A stretch of 64,000 nt of DNA. It comes from Dactylonectria macrodidyma (lineage: Eukaryota; Ascomycota; Sordariomycetes; Hypocreales; Nectriaceae). A program made the translations under genes and the position numbers. The stretch covers positions 992,001 through 1,056,000 of the forward strand of contig JAGMUV010000002.1 of the NCBI GenBank assembly GCA_020744425.1, in the 5' to 3' direction. Below, in pieces: positions 1 to 10,112 of this stretch (position 1 is its first letter; each line of letters begins with the position of its first letter). The notes beneath the pieces are model-generated. The model saw only the letters and a program-made list of their open reading frames with translations, searched no databases and was not told the DNA's origin.

Positions 1-326
1 CAATGCAGCAGGTTTCGCAGCCTGGGGCCATCACGGGATGATGTTGAAAAATTGCGGATGTGATGCGTAAGGATTCCACATGACAAAAATGCATCGTGAG
101 ATGAAGAAGATGATGGTACCTATTCAGAAGTTGTCAGCAGTCTATTGAAGGTAGCCGATTCTCTCTTGAGTGAGATGCAGCTATGCAGAGTAATTGGACT
201 AATGGGGCGAAGTACGCCCCGATAATTTCATGGATAGGAGGCTCAGCATCGATCACGACACCAACTGTAGACACTTGTCAGCTTCTACTACTCGGTCGCC
301 AGTTCACTTAAGGAGCGTGTCTTTCA
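1..326. other. Upstream spacer of the CofD-like gene
   Basis: No coding region is supported here. It is presumably the promoter and 5' UTR of the gene starting at 327. I saw no repeat or RNA gene. Confidence 0.4.
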
Positions 327-1868
327 ATGGCTCAAAATAGGATCAATCAGAATGAACTTCAGCTCCCGAATGGTAGTGCACCGCTGGGCCTGGTTTTACC
401 CCAGCGCACCATCCCCAGCCCCAGCCCGCTGAACGGCATTGTGGTCTTTTCCGGTGGAAGCGCGGCAAACAATCTCGTAGATGTCTTTGAGAGCGTCCGA
501 GAAGCCAACCAGTTCAAGCTCAGCTATGTGATTCCCATCTCTGACAATGGCGGAAGTAGTAGCGAGTTGATCCGTGTGTTCGGCGGACCAGGTACGACTA
601 CCCATGCAGGCTGATGCACTAATGTATCACGAGCTTGGCTGACATGCGACCTAGGTATTGGAGATGTGAGATCGCGCTTAGTGCGATTAATTCCCGAAGA
701 CGGGGGCGAGGAAACTGTTGCTATCAAGCACTTCTTTAACCATCGCTTACCGAAAGTTTTTGCAGAGGCGAGGGCTGAGTGGTTCGAGATCTTGGAAGCC
801 TCTCACCCGTTGTGGGACAACATCTCGTCGCCGAAGCGAGAGCTGATCCGCTCATACCTGAATAGCTTCAACGTCGAAGTCGTCAAACGGATGAGACCCA
901 GCAGCCGATTTGACTTTTCCGGGGCGAGTATAGGGAACCTGTTCCTGACGGGCGCGAGGCTCTTTACTGGCAGCTTCGAGGCGGCCGTCTACCTCCTCAG
1001 TTCCATCTGCGCAGTGCCCGATCGCATCGCTGTCTTGCCGGCGCTCAACACGAACTTTGCGCTTCACATTGCCGCTGGGCTACAAGATGGGACCGTCATC
1101 ACTGGCCAGAATGACATATCTCACCCCAGCGCACCAACAGCTGCGGTTCCTGGAACCAGCGCCGGAATGCACAGCCCCTTGTCCACGAGACACGATACGT
1201 GGGAACATGATAAAGTTGAAGATGCGAATCTCCCAGGCACGCTGCCTGCTCTGAGGCGGCCTGCCATTGTCTTTTCCAAGGACCAGGAGGAGGACCTCCC
1301 TTCACGGATTGACCGCATATGGTACATCAATCCGTATGGCGAGGAGATCAAGATTCCCGCTAACCCCCGAGTCGTTGACGCGCTTCATTCCACAAACAGC
1401 ATAGTCTACTGCATCGGATCTCTCTTTACGTCTATTATACCCAGTCTCGTCCTCCGGGGCGTTGGCCAAGCCATCGCCAGTCCCTTGATCCGAAACAAGA
1501 TTCTGATACTCAACGGCACGACCGATCGCGAAACCGGGCCATCCACCAACCCGTTCTCGGGCTTGGACTTTGTGGCTGCCATCTCCAACGCCTGCGCCGA
1601 CTCTCGGGGCCACCCGAAGCCAGACGAGGAGGAGTACAGCCAGTACGTCACACATGTGATTTACGTCGAGGGGCCAAACTCGCCCAAAGTCGATAAGAAG
1701 CGGTTTGGGCAGCTGGGGATCGACGCGACGAGGCTGTATGGGCCCAAGGATGAGACGGGACGGGGTGGGAGGTACGATGCGAAGGCTTTGGCACAGGCCC
1801 TTGAGTCCATTATCGGCCGAAAGGATACTCGATCAGACAGGAGTCGGCGCAATACCTTGGTGGGCTAA
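327..1868 (+). CDS. CofD/UPF0052-family protein
   Basis: Two exons, 327-591 and 655-1868, are joined across a 63-bp intron (592-654; GTACGA donor, GGCTGAC branch-like site, CTAG acceptor) and give 492 aa. The spliced protein restores a continuous block across the junction, GGPGIGDVRSRL. The N-terminal glycine-rich motif GGSAANNL (residues 43-50) and SDNGGSSSEL (72-81) are the Rossmann-like substrate-binding signature of the CofD/YvcK (UPF0052) family, which includes bacterial 2-phospho-L-lactate transferase and the YvcK morphogenesis/gluconeogenesis factor. Fungal members have no established reaction as far as I know, so no enzymatic role is assigned. The middle (about residues 245-305) is less conserved-looking and may be a loop insertion. 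No signal peptide or membrane segment is visible, so a soluble protein is expected. The gene converges on the small membrane-protein gene downstream. The family call is confident; function is unknown. Confidence 0.88.
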
Positions 1869-2418
1869 TCGTCGAGGACTGGAGAGAATACGTCTACACG
1901 AGAGACTTGATTGCGGCCAAAAAGGGGATTCTTTTTAGACCGTGTCTGTTAAGATAATGGGTACCGAAGTGGATAGACCCCATCAGGTCCGCAGATGAGG
2001 CCCATGCAGTCTAGCGGAGTGTTATTTCGTGGACACCGAGTTAGAAGATATGTTTTAACCATCACTAGAGGGACGATATGACGATAGAAAGATGGCCCGC
2101 AGAGTTTTGGAATATTTCTGGTATTAGATAGAAAATATTGAGCGCATAGAAAACGCTTGTCGCTGAAAACTCCGGCATAGCCTTTCTCCCCCCAGCACCA
2201 TTGAAGCTCCCGTCGTCCACTTGTCGATGAGACGGGGCCAATCTGTGCGTCCAACCACCTCGCCCTTAAGTGTACAGTCCCCCATCTAAACATGTCGCAG
2301 TTCAGTCCCTCATCCGCTGTAGGAAGTTGTTCGTCCTGTCGTTCCCGTGAACCTCCTCACTCTTTGCACCTCATCATCACCACATCCATCTCACCACCGA
2401 TGCTCTCCCATGCCTGCA
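1869..2418. other. Spacer between convergent genes
   Basis: This lies between two convergent genes and should hold both 3' UTRs. Short open frames on the minus strand show no recognisable domain. I see nothing else here. Confidence 0.4.
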
Positions 2419-2685
2419 TCACCCTGACATGAGCAGGTACGCCATCACCACCGGCCATGCTGTCGATAATAGTAATGCCGCCATTACTGAGCCTGCGCCC
2501 GTATGGATTTTGTCGTAGGGACCCTTCCACCGGTCGACGAGGGCGCATGTGCTGAAGATCATGGCGCAGGCGTACAACGAGGAGACCCAGAAGATGATGA
2601 GCTTCATGCCGGATGCGCGGTCCTCGGGACTAAAGACGACGCCCGAGGTGTCGGGGACAAACGTGGATGAGAGATTGTTGCCCAT
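2419..2685 (-). CDS. Small membrane protein with N-myristoylation motif
   Basis: This is an uninterrupted 88-aa frame with a true ATG. The protein begins MGNNLSS, which fits the N-myristoylation consensus MGxxxS/T (Gly2, Ser6). Two hydrophobic segments follow, at about residues 28-47 and 63-86, separated by a short charged loop (DRWKGPYDK), so two membrane helices are likely. Codon use is C/G-rich at third positions, as in neighbouring genes, which supports real coding. I do not recognise a named family. Predicted lipidation plus two helices suggests a membrane-associated protein with its N-terminus in the cytosol; this is inference. A longer spliced form is possible, because a second minus-strand frame overlaps the end. 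Confidence 0.55.
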   Translation of the reverse strand: MGNNLSSTFVPDTSGVVFSPEDRASGMKLIIFWVSSLYACAMIFSTCALVDRWKGPYDKIHTGAGSVMAALLLSTAWPVVMAYLLMSG

Positions 2686-3834
2686 GGTGTTTGTTTTAGT
2701 GCTTTAAGCGAGGGATTGTTGCAGTAAGGCGAGGCCTGGAATGGAGAGAGAGAGAGGTGGGTTGAGGTGTTGTTGTTGGTGGGGTTTGACCTGCAGTGGG
2801 AAATGATTGACCAGCAATTATTAATAATCTCGCCTGCGAGTGAACAGAAAGGAAGGGAACGAAAGAATGGAAATGTAGAGGAAGCGCGAAAAGAAAAGGA
2901 TTCGTCCTCGTCCAAGTTGGTGAGGCCATGGGGGGCGACCACATGGTTAATGGGTTAATGGGTGAAGCGACGCCTCGACGCCAGCGCAGGGGTCGCTCGT
3001 CACAGCGACCATGCCCGTCGCAGAAAGGCGTCGATCGCACACTTCCCAATCACTCGTCACACACGACCAGTCTCACGGGTTTCTAGCGACCCAGCCCTGT
3101 TTGATGCGACGAATGGGCCAATGGGCTTGCGACAAACAGGGGGCCCGGATGAGTGCCCAGCCGACCCAAGGGTCTCAAGGAGTTTTGATAGCGCGGGGGG
3201 GATGCTACTTTCTAACTAAGGGGGGATGGTCGTGATGGTTTGGGGGTTAGGTGCAGTGAAACCCCACTGTCAAGGGGTCGCGGCACCAATGAAGCGGTGC
3301 TGTAAGCGCGCACTCACATATCGGCTGCCAGATGGATCACTGATGCATTCATGCGACCCGGCGGCGCGATGGAGACGAGACGAGAATAGAATCGGAATGG
3401 AAAGATATATTGGCTTCATGAGCTGACCGTCTGCCCAAAGTGAGCGCATTCTGCTACTTCTCCTGAGCCTGCCAAGCTGCCCAGCTCAATAGCTCTCCCC
3501 TCCTTATCCCAGCTATCGATGACTGGTATTGAAGTCATCACAACCCAAAAGTCACCCAGCCCACCCCCAGCGGCTTGGCTTGATCCCCCATCCAACTGGG
3601 GTTCGACCTGCAGCAAATTCATTTCAATCACTTGATTACACTGAGCAAGGCCCAACAAGCAGCCCAGAATTGCCGCCTTTCTCTGTGGCTTTGCTCACGG
3701 ATGGCCAGGCGCCGTCACGGTTGACTCAGCCACTGGGCCTGACAGGCGCCATTTCACAGCTTACGTCTATCACAACTCACATCACTGTGATGAAAGTCGA
3801 GCCCATGCATTACTACTAATTTCCTTATCATCGC
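2686..3834. other. Spacer upstream of the small membrane-protein gene
   Basis: About 1.15 kb with only short shadow frames. Just upstream of the ATG at 2685 the minus strand is rich in CT and CA, as expected for a promoter and 5' UTR. The block 2950-3250 contains G-runs (for example around 3196 and 3220). No gene is supported. Confidence 0.35.
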
Positions 3835-4686
3835 CTAGCTTCCCTTCCACGCATCCAGCGCAGCCAGCCATCGCCGCGCTATATCCGAAAGTTCCCATTC
3901 ATCCTCATCGCCCTTGGGCTCGTCCACCATGGCCTGCACCACCGGCCTGAGACCCTCCCACAGTGGCCCGACGGGCACGCAATCCTCGACAAACTCCAAG
4001 AGGTGCTGCAGCCAACCGCCGTCGCCCCGCTGCTCCTCCATCAGCGCCCGGATCGGCTCCGGCGTGATCTCCGGGAACCGGGCTAGCTGAGCTCGACAGC
4101 CGCTGAACGGGGGCCAGTTGCTGTCCGCGAGCCACCCGAGCAGATCCGGGACGTGCGGCCGCATTTGATCCGCCGTCGTCACCCGTTGTTGCAGGCTGAG
4201 CTCGCCAACGCGGTCGAACTTGGTCTTAGGGACCCATACGGCCTCGGGATCGTCCAAATATCGAACGAGATCCTTGCCTTGTCGTAGATTCGTAGCTGCG
4301 ACGTAGTATGAGACCGTAGTGCCAGCATCGCTCGGTTCTAGAGCAGAAAGGGACTCTAGGGTCGGGCGGTAGAGCCGCATTGCCTCCGTAGAAAGCTCGA
4401 AGATGACCTCGTGGAAAGCAGTCCAGGAAACGTAGAATGCATCCTCGTCTGTCAGCGACGACTTCATAGTCGCTTCAATAGCTGCTATCGTCTGGGGTTC
4501 AGTCGCGCGAGATTGCAGTATCTCGATATCCGGGAACGGGCCATCTCTCGCTCTCTCCTTGAATGTCCACCGCCTCGCGGCAGAAAGAATCGCGGGCACT
4601 CTTGCAGCAAACGCGCTTGCATCCAGAGTTGCTAGATTGTCCATCCGTTGTGTGTTTTCAGGTATCGTTATTGATTGGTCTGCCAT
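3835..4686 (-). CDS. DUF5071-like domain protein
   Basis: The frame stays open further upstream, but the only earlier in-frame start is GTG. I therefore place the start at the ATG at 4686 (protein begins MADQSITIP), in the good context CACACGATGGC, giving 283 aa. The C-terminal part from about residue 150 matches the DUF5071 layout: a PKTKFD segment followed by LLGWLADSNWPPFSG, the hallmark tryptophan-rich core, then helical segments ending in a WLAAL tail. The N-terminal half (about 1-145) is helical, contains no motif I recognise and may be fungal-specific. No signal peptide or membrane segment is visible. Function is unknown; in bacteria DUF5071 proteins are small uncharacterised helical proteins. 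The gene is divergent from the rhamnosidase gene with a 1.07-kb shared upstream region. Confidence 0.75.
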   Translation of the reverse strand: MADQSITIPENTQRMDNLATLDASAFAARVPAILSAARRWTFKERARDGPFPDIEILQSRATEPQTIAAIEATMKSSLTDEDAFYVSWTAFHEVIFELSTEAMRLYRPTLESLSALEPSDAGTTVSYYVAATNLRQGKDLVRYLDDPEAVWVPKTKFDRVGELSLQQRVTTADQMRPHVPDLLGWLADSNWPPFSGCRAQLARFPEITPEPIRALMEEQRGDGGWLQHLLEFVEDCVPVGPLWEGLRPVVQAMVDEPKGDEDEWELSDIARRWLAALDAWKGS

Positions 4687-5757
4687 CGTGTGCAACTTTG
4701 CCGGTTTTCGTAGTGATGATAAGCAATTCAGCCTCTTAACTTGTCCCGGCGCTTTTATGTATTGAACGTTTCTGCGCAAAAGGACTTTGGGAGTCACCCG
4801 GCGAGTAAGCACTTGCACAGCCTTTGTCTACATTGACAACCGAAAAGAAATAAAAACAAGACAACGGGGCGGTTGCAAGCTCACATGTCGTGGTGTGATT
4901 AAGACGACGAGGGCAAATCTTATAGTAGACGTCTACAATGATCTGGATCTTGGGTTCCCCGCATTCTAGGTAGCTCATGGGGCTCTAGGGTAGGTCTCGA
5001 TCGAAAAGTTTGGAGTTGTGCGCTTCATGATGGGCACAACTGGTCTAGCCAGTTCACGATCGCCGTGTTGCACATAATTGAATTTGTGAAGCTCATGTCA
5101 TCGAGCAGAGTAACTCGTCCGTTGTTGGTAGAGCCGAGACATATCACCAGAGTCAGATAGTTCGGCTTTTCCGGTTTCCAGCTCCACTGGACAGTTATCC
5201 TTTCCGCCCCACTAAGCCCTCCAACACCTTCAAACAACCAATGGTGAGTAGGCCGCTGACCTCATAAGCTGCACCTCGCAAGTCTTGTTTAGTGAGTGGG
5301 CCAGGAAATCCCGAAGACGGTGCATCCACGACCGAGCCCGAGAAGAAATCTGGAGATGGAAGTCATAGGCTAGCCTAGTCCAGGCATTGAAGCCCTCATG
5401 GCTCATCGCTCATTGGAGAATGCTTCGCCTCCGCCTCCTGGGGTTGACCCCACTGACTTGATTAACTCCCGTGTGCGACAGCCGTGCGAATATGAGGAAT
5501 CGACTCACCGAAAGGGCGAGCATATTGGGTGGTTTTCGGGCTTATTTGTCCCGAAGCTTGATTGATACATAAGGAATATCGCGGAAGAATGTCGAGATCG
5601 CTCCGATTTGAGTCAACTTCTCAAACAAAAATACGGCCTTGAAATCGAGCAGCTGCTGGCTGATACGTCATCCCAGAGTACCGACCCCTCGTACTTGCAC
5701 TCAGTCGATTTGGAAACTCCTCACACTGTCCCCTTTTAAAGCACTAGGTATACAAAC
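4687..5757. other. Divergent promoter region (DUF5071-like / rhamnosidase)
   Basis: This 1.07-kb spacer lies between the start codons of two divergent genes and should contain both promoters. Just before the rhamnosidase ATG a CT-rich stretch and TTTTAAA (about 5734) resemble a core promoter. The segment 4687-4818 is open in frame with the DUF5071-like gene but has no ATG, so I treat it as 5' UTR. No specific regulator site is claimed. Confidence 0.4.
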
Positions 5758-8430
5758 ATGCCAATCGCCGTTGACAAGGTGCGATTTGAGCATCACCAGG
5801 AAGCCTTAGGAATCGATGAGCGCAGCCCTCGATTGTCATGGGTATCTAGCGGAGACGCCCAAAACTGGCAGCAAGCTTCCTACGATATCGAGATTCAGCG
5901 AGACAGCCTAAAAGAAACCCAGTCATTTCATGTCGATTCATCCGACTCTGTGCTTGTGTCTTGGCCAACAGATCCCCTCTCGGAGCGCGAGTCAGCCAAG
6001 CTTCGGGTCAAGGTGACTGGCACAGACGGGTCCGTTTCGGAGTGGTCACCTTGGACGGGGGTTGAAGCTGGAATCGACCAGTCTACCTGGTCTTGCGATG
6101 TTATTGAGTCTGCATTGGAAAACGAGGATGGGAGACTCCACCGGCCCGTTCGCTTCCGTCGCGACTTCGAGGTAGTAGACGTCGACAGTCTGGCAAAGGC
6201 ACGGCTATACATCACCGCACACGGCCTATACGAATGTCACATCAACGGCCAAAGGGTTGGCGACCACGTGCTGGCGCCAGGCTGGACCAACTACGACTTT
6301 CAGCTGCCGTTCCAGACTTTTGACGTGACGAGCCTCCTTCGCTCCGGTAAAAACACCATCGCGGCTTACGTGGCCGAGGGATGGTACTGTGGACGACTCG
6401 GATTTGAAGGAGGGAACCGGAATATTTGGGGCAAAGTGTTGGGATTGCAAGCGTCTCTGTTCCTCACACCCCAAGATGGAGACCCGGTCGTTGTAAATAC
6501 CGACAAGTCTTGGAAGGAGGGTTTTGGGCCGTTGCTTTCGTCAGGCATCTACGATGGCGAGGAATTCGACGCTCGCCTAGACAGCTCCGACTGGCTGCTA
6601 CCGGATTTTGACGACTCCAAATGGCGCCAAGTCAAGACAACGCCGCTCGATCGCAGAGAACGACTGGTCGCCCCCAGCGGACCCCCAATCCGGCGAACAG
6701 AATCGAAGCACCCATTAGAGACGCGAGAGACAAATTCCAAGTCTATTCTTGTAGACTTTGGTCAAAATCTCGTCGGTTGGGTCAAGGTCCGACTTGCTGC
6801 TGGCGCTGTGGGCCAGAAGGTGGTGATTCAGCATGCTGAGGTCCTGCAACCGAACAAAGAACACGTCGACACCCGCCCGCTGAGGAAGGCTAAGGCGCAG
6901 GACTCGATCATCCTTTCAGGAACGGAACCGATTGAATGGGAGCCAAAGTTCACATTCCATGGATTTCGATACGTCGAAATCACGGGCCTGGCTGTGGCTG
7001 ACCTGCTGTCCATTACGGCTGTGGTTGTTCACTCGGACATGGAGAGAACAGGTTGGTTCGAGTGCTCACATCCTTTGATCTCAAAATTACACGAGAACAT
7101 CGTCTGGAGCATGCGCGGCAATTTTGTCGGAGTCCCGACAGACTGCCCCCAGCGGGACGAGAGACTTGGGTGGACTGGAGACATCGCCGTTTTCTGCAAG
7201 ACTGGAAGCTTCTTGTACGACACTGCCGGAGTTTTGAGGAACTGGCTGAGCGATGTGGACTCGGAACAAAGGAGAAACAAGACTGGAATCCCTAATCTGT
7301 TCACCCCCGACGTGTTCCCAGACTTCCCATTCAAACCAGCCACTGCCGTCTGGGGCGACGCGGTGGTGCTGGTTCCTTGGGACGTTTATCAAGCATCTGG
7401 TGATGTGAGAGTCTTGCAAGCACAGCTAGAAGGAATGAAGGCTTGGATAGATCAGGGCATCCCCCGAAACGAGAGGAAGCTCTGGGACACGACAAGCGTG
7501 CAGCAGCTGGGCGACTGGCTAGATCCATCAGCGCCACCGTCCGAACCTGGCCTGAGCCGGGCCGACTCTGTTTTCGTTGCAAACGCCTTCCTTGTTCACA
7601 TTACAAGGCTGATGAGCAATATTTGTTCAGTGACGGGAGATGAGGAGGGCGCGAAGAAGTACTCCAGTGACTTCAGAGAGGTTCTCGAGGCATTTACGGA
7701 CGAGTATATTACCCGACGAGGCCGAATCGTGAATGATTCACAGACGGCAATTGCCCTTGCCATTCACTTCGACTTGCTCCAAACGGAAGGGCAGATCGAA
7801 GTTGCCGCTGCGCGACTTGAAGAGATTATCCGAGCAGAGTCTCGATTCAAGATCGCTACTGGATTCGTTGGAACTGCCATCCTGGGACCGGCTCTGTCGA
7901 AGACTGGCCGGACGCAAGTATTCAACCGAATGCTCGAACACCGCAGAAACCCCTCGTGGCTGTATCCTTTGACGATGGGGGCTACGACCATCTGGGAGCG
8001 ATGGGACAGTATGCTACCTGACGGATCCGTAAACTCGGGCGAGATGACCTCGTTTAACCACTACGCCCTGGGCTCTGTGGCTGACTGGCTGCACTCCGTC
8101 ATGGCGGGAATCACGTCTCTCGAGCCCGGCTGGAAGAAGTTGCAGATTGCGCCCGTTCCAGGTGGATCAGTGACTTCTGTGAAGGCAAAGCACTTGTCGC
8201 CGTATGGAATGATCGAGGTCAGCTGGAAGATCGAGGGAACTCTGTTTCAAATGACGGTTAAGATCCCGTTGAACTCGCTTGCAACGATCAAACTGCCAGG
8301 GAACCCCGAAGCTGTTCAGGTTGGCTCTGGAACTCATACCTTCTCCTCCTCTTATGAACAGCCGCAATGGCCGGTTCTGCCCATGTACCGACCATTCACG
8401 CCTCATGATGACGATACCGTAGAAGTATAG
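5758..8430 (+). CDS. GH78 alpha-L-rhamnosidase
   Basis: This is an intronless 890-aa protein of the usual length for GH78. These enzymes release terminal alpha-L-rhamnose from glycosides such as flavonoid rhamnosides and pectic side chains by an inverting mechanism. The opening VRFEHHQEALGIDERSPRLSW is typical of the family. An N-terminal beta-sandwich region follows, then the conserved block around residues 460-476 (DCPQRDERLGWTGD, D462 to D475), which holds the acidic active-site residues, E468 the likely general acid. Downstream in the (alpha/alpha)6 domain, SGEMTSFNHYALGS carries E762, the likely catalytic base. The C-terminal beta-domain follows. No signal peptide is visible, so an intracellular enzyme acting on imported rhamnosides is likely. 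No sugar-catabolic partner genes are adjacent. Family assignment is firm; exact substrate is not predictable. Confidence 0.95.
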   Translation: MPIAVDKVRFEHHQEALGIDERSPRLSWVSSGDAQNWQQASYDIEIQRDSLKETQSFHVDSSDSVLVSWPTDPLSERESAKLRVKVTGTDGSVSEWSPWTGVEAGIDQSTWSCDVIESALENEDGRLHRPVRFRRDFEVVDVDSLAKARLYITAHGLYECHINGQRVGDHVLAPGWTNYDFQLPFQTFDVTSLLRSGKNTIAAYVAEGWYCGRLGFEGGNRNIWGKVLGLQASLFLTPQDGDPVVVNTDKSWKEGFGPLLSSGIYDGEEFDARLDSSDWLLPDFDDSKWRQVKTTPLDRRERLVAPSGPPIRRTESKHPLETRETNSKSILVDFGQNLVGWVKVRLAAGAVGQKVVIQHAEVLQPNKEHVDTRPLRKAKAQDSIILSGTEPIEWEPKFTFHGFRYVEITGLAVADLLSITAVVVHSDMERTGWFECSHPLISKLHENIVWSMRGNFVGVPTDCPQRDERLGWTGDIAVFCKTGSFLYDTAGVLRNWLSDVDSEQRRNKTGIPNLFTPDVFPDFPFKPATAVWGDAVVLVPWDVYQASGDVRVLQAQLEGMKAWIDQGIPRNERKLWDTTSVQQLGDWLDPSAPPSEPGLSRADSVFVANAFLVHITRLMSNICSVTGDEEGAKKYSSDFREVLEAFTDEYITRRGRIVNDSQTAIALAIHFDLLQTEGQIEVAAARLEEIIRAESRFKIATGFVGTAILGPALSKTGRTQVFNRMLEHRRNPSWLYPLTMGATTIWERWDSMLPDGSVNSGEMTSFNHYALGSVADWLHSVMAGITSLEPGWKKLQIAPVPGGSVTSVKAKHLSPYGMIEVSWKIEGTLFQMTVKIPLNSLATIKLPGNPEAVQVGSGTHTFSSSYEQPQWPVLPMYRPFTPHDDDTVEV

Positions 8431-8783
8431 ACATCTGTTAGAAACCTACTGTGTGTTCAAGGAACAATTGATGCTCTAGTATTTACCAATTCAATCGAAG
8501 TCCTAAGTCTAGTGAACACGTTGGCTAGTGCATGCCAAATGTGACAGACTTGGCTTGCGCTGTAACAAAGCCCGCGTCTGACATAGGACCTGTCCGAAGA
8601 ACACTGCAATTGACTGAAACATGATAGTAGAAAGAAAGCTGTTAAAAACGAAAATAAATTGGGCCTCGCGCTCTCAAGTTTGAGGAGCACCCTCTCTTCT
8701 GACAACATCCCGACCCATCACCACCAACTCAGCAATATCTTAAGGTACCAGCAACGGCAAACCAAACTATTATCACAGTCAAA
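8431..8783. other. Spacer after the rhamnosidase gene
   Basis: This holds the 3' UTR of the rhamnosidase gene and the promoter of the next gene, with no further structure seen. Confidence 0.35.
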
Positions 8784-9578
8784 ATGGATCCCCCTCGAAA
8801 CTCACCGTTGAGTTACCGCTCCTTTGATTGGGAGCTCGAGCAACAACGGTTTATCGACGAGCTTCGTGAAGACCAGATAGCATCTGGAGAGTGGGATGAT
8901 GATCGGTATGCGGATTTCATGCAAGAAGAGGTAATGGATGATATTGCTGGGCAGTTAACTGCTGGAGAATGGGAGGGTGATCGGTGTGAAGATTTCGTGG
9001 ATTATGAGCGAGAAGAGCTGATGAACGATCTTCCCGGCCAGCTAACAGCTAGAGAGTTGGAGGATCACCGGGATGAAGGCTTTGAGCAACAAGAACTTAC
9101 GAGCGAGCCTCATGTGTTGAGTGACGGAGATGATACTATCGAGCTTGACGACTTCGGGTTTAAGGATGCTGAACAATACCAGAGATTCATGCGGGATCCC
9201 ATTGTCCTTGAGGCATTTGAGGAGCTGTGGAACGACTATTTGTCCGGCGTGTCAACCGACTACTTCCACCGAGGGTTACAATGGGAGTTTGACCATATCC
9301 TCGACATCGTGAAGCTATGCGAACTTGACCCACATGCCTGGAGCTACAACAAGCCCAACCCGGACAAGTGCCAATGGAACGCCACAGCGCACTTGGCTCG
9401 ATTCTCGATCAGAGTGCAAGTCGCTCGGCGTGCAATGTTCGACTTGCCCATCGGGCCGCTTCGCGAGGACGAGAGAGAAAAAGCAGTAATGAGTGACCTC
9501 AGAATGATGACGGTGAAGTTCAAGATGCGGCACACTCATGAGATCTTTCATCCCTCCCAGGTCGCTCCTGATAACTAG
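8784..9578 (+). CDS. Unrecognised acidic protein, intact member of a tandem pair
   Basis: Intronless 264-aa frame with an ATG start. I do not recognise a family. The N-terminal 110 residues are strongly acidic and contain an internal repeat: segments resembling TAGEWEGDRCEDF and SGEWDDDRYADF, and the pair AGQLTAGEW / PGQLTARELE, about 35 residues apart. The C-terminal half carries the part shared with the broken copy downstream: FMRDPIVLEAFEELW, KLCELDPHAWSYNKPNPDK and a basic tail KFKMRHTHEIFHPSQ. No signal peptide or membrane helix is visible. The second copy about 1.15 kb downstream (10113-10721) has diverged and carries a stop codon. Coding is supported by conservation of the shared protein segments between the copies. 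Confidence 0.6.
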   Translation: MDPPRNSPLSYRSFDWELEQQRFIDELREDQIASGEWDDDRYADFMQEEVMDDIAGQLTAGEWEGDRCEDFVDYEREELMNDLPGQLTARELEDHRDEGFEQQELTSEPHVLSDGDDTIELDDFGFKDAEQYQRFMRDPIVLEAFEELWNDYLSGVSTDYFHRGLQWEFDHILDIVKLCELDPHAWSYNKPNPDKCQWNATAHLARFSIRVQVARRAMFDLPIGPLREDEREKAVMSDLRMMTVKFKMRHTHEIFHPSQVAPDN

Positions 9579-9960
9579 GACCTGAATGCACCACGCATTC
9601 ATCGATCGGTGGAACGGACAGACTTGTAAGTTGAGCAGGATAGTTTGGAGTTACGGGTTGAGCGTCAGTCGAGGCACCGAAAAATCGGAGTTCGAGACAT
9701 TGGTAGGCTGATTTGAGTGAATAATATTACAGAACTGGATTCTGGCAATTGGATAGATGGTCTGGATAGATAAATCTTCAATGAACAGTGCTGGCAAGGG
9801 GATATTCAGCATGAAAATGTATTTCAACATGAACTACCTACTGTGAAGACGTAATTGTATAGTAACACTGTCGTAGACTCTGAGTTAAGTCTCTCTGAAG
9901 AGTGCCATGAACTGCTAATCAAGATTTCTTCATAGCAGGAACCCGACGGTCTACTATAGA
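9130..9960 (+). repeat. Tandem segmental duplication, copy A
   Basis: The second half of the 264-aa gene and about 380 bp of its 3' flank recur about 1.15-1.28 kb downstream. Non-coding landmarks shared by both copies include GATTTGAGTGA (9710), a TGGATAG/AGGTAGAT-rich block ending in ACAGTG (about 9789), and CATAGCAGGAAC (9931). The offset is 1,152 bp inside the coding part and 1,277 bp in the 3' flank, so copy B carries about 125 extra bases just after the stop codon. Confidence 0.7.
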
Positions 9961-10112
9961 ACACTTACCGTTAGCCAGCATTGGAGTAGTTACTAAGCCA
10001 ATAAAAGCTCTGATTGGCCAAAGTGAACAAGTTAATAGCTGCCTGCTAGCCAAATGTGGCCGATTTGATAGCTGTCAGCGAATCATAAATACCCTGCCAT
10101 TTGGTGAACCAA

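Noticed and set aside
3835..4818. Mitochondrial presequence on the DUF5071-like protein
   Set aside because: The upstream start is GTG, not ATG. The first in-frame ATG is at 4686, so the presequence is probably 5' UTR.
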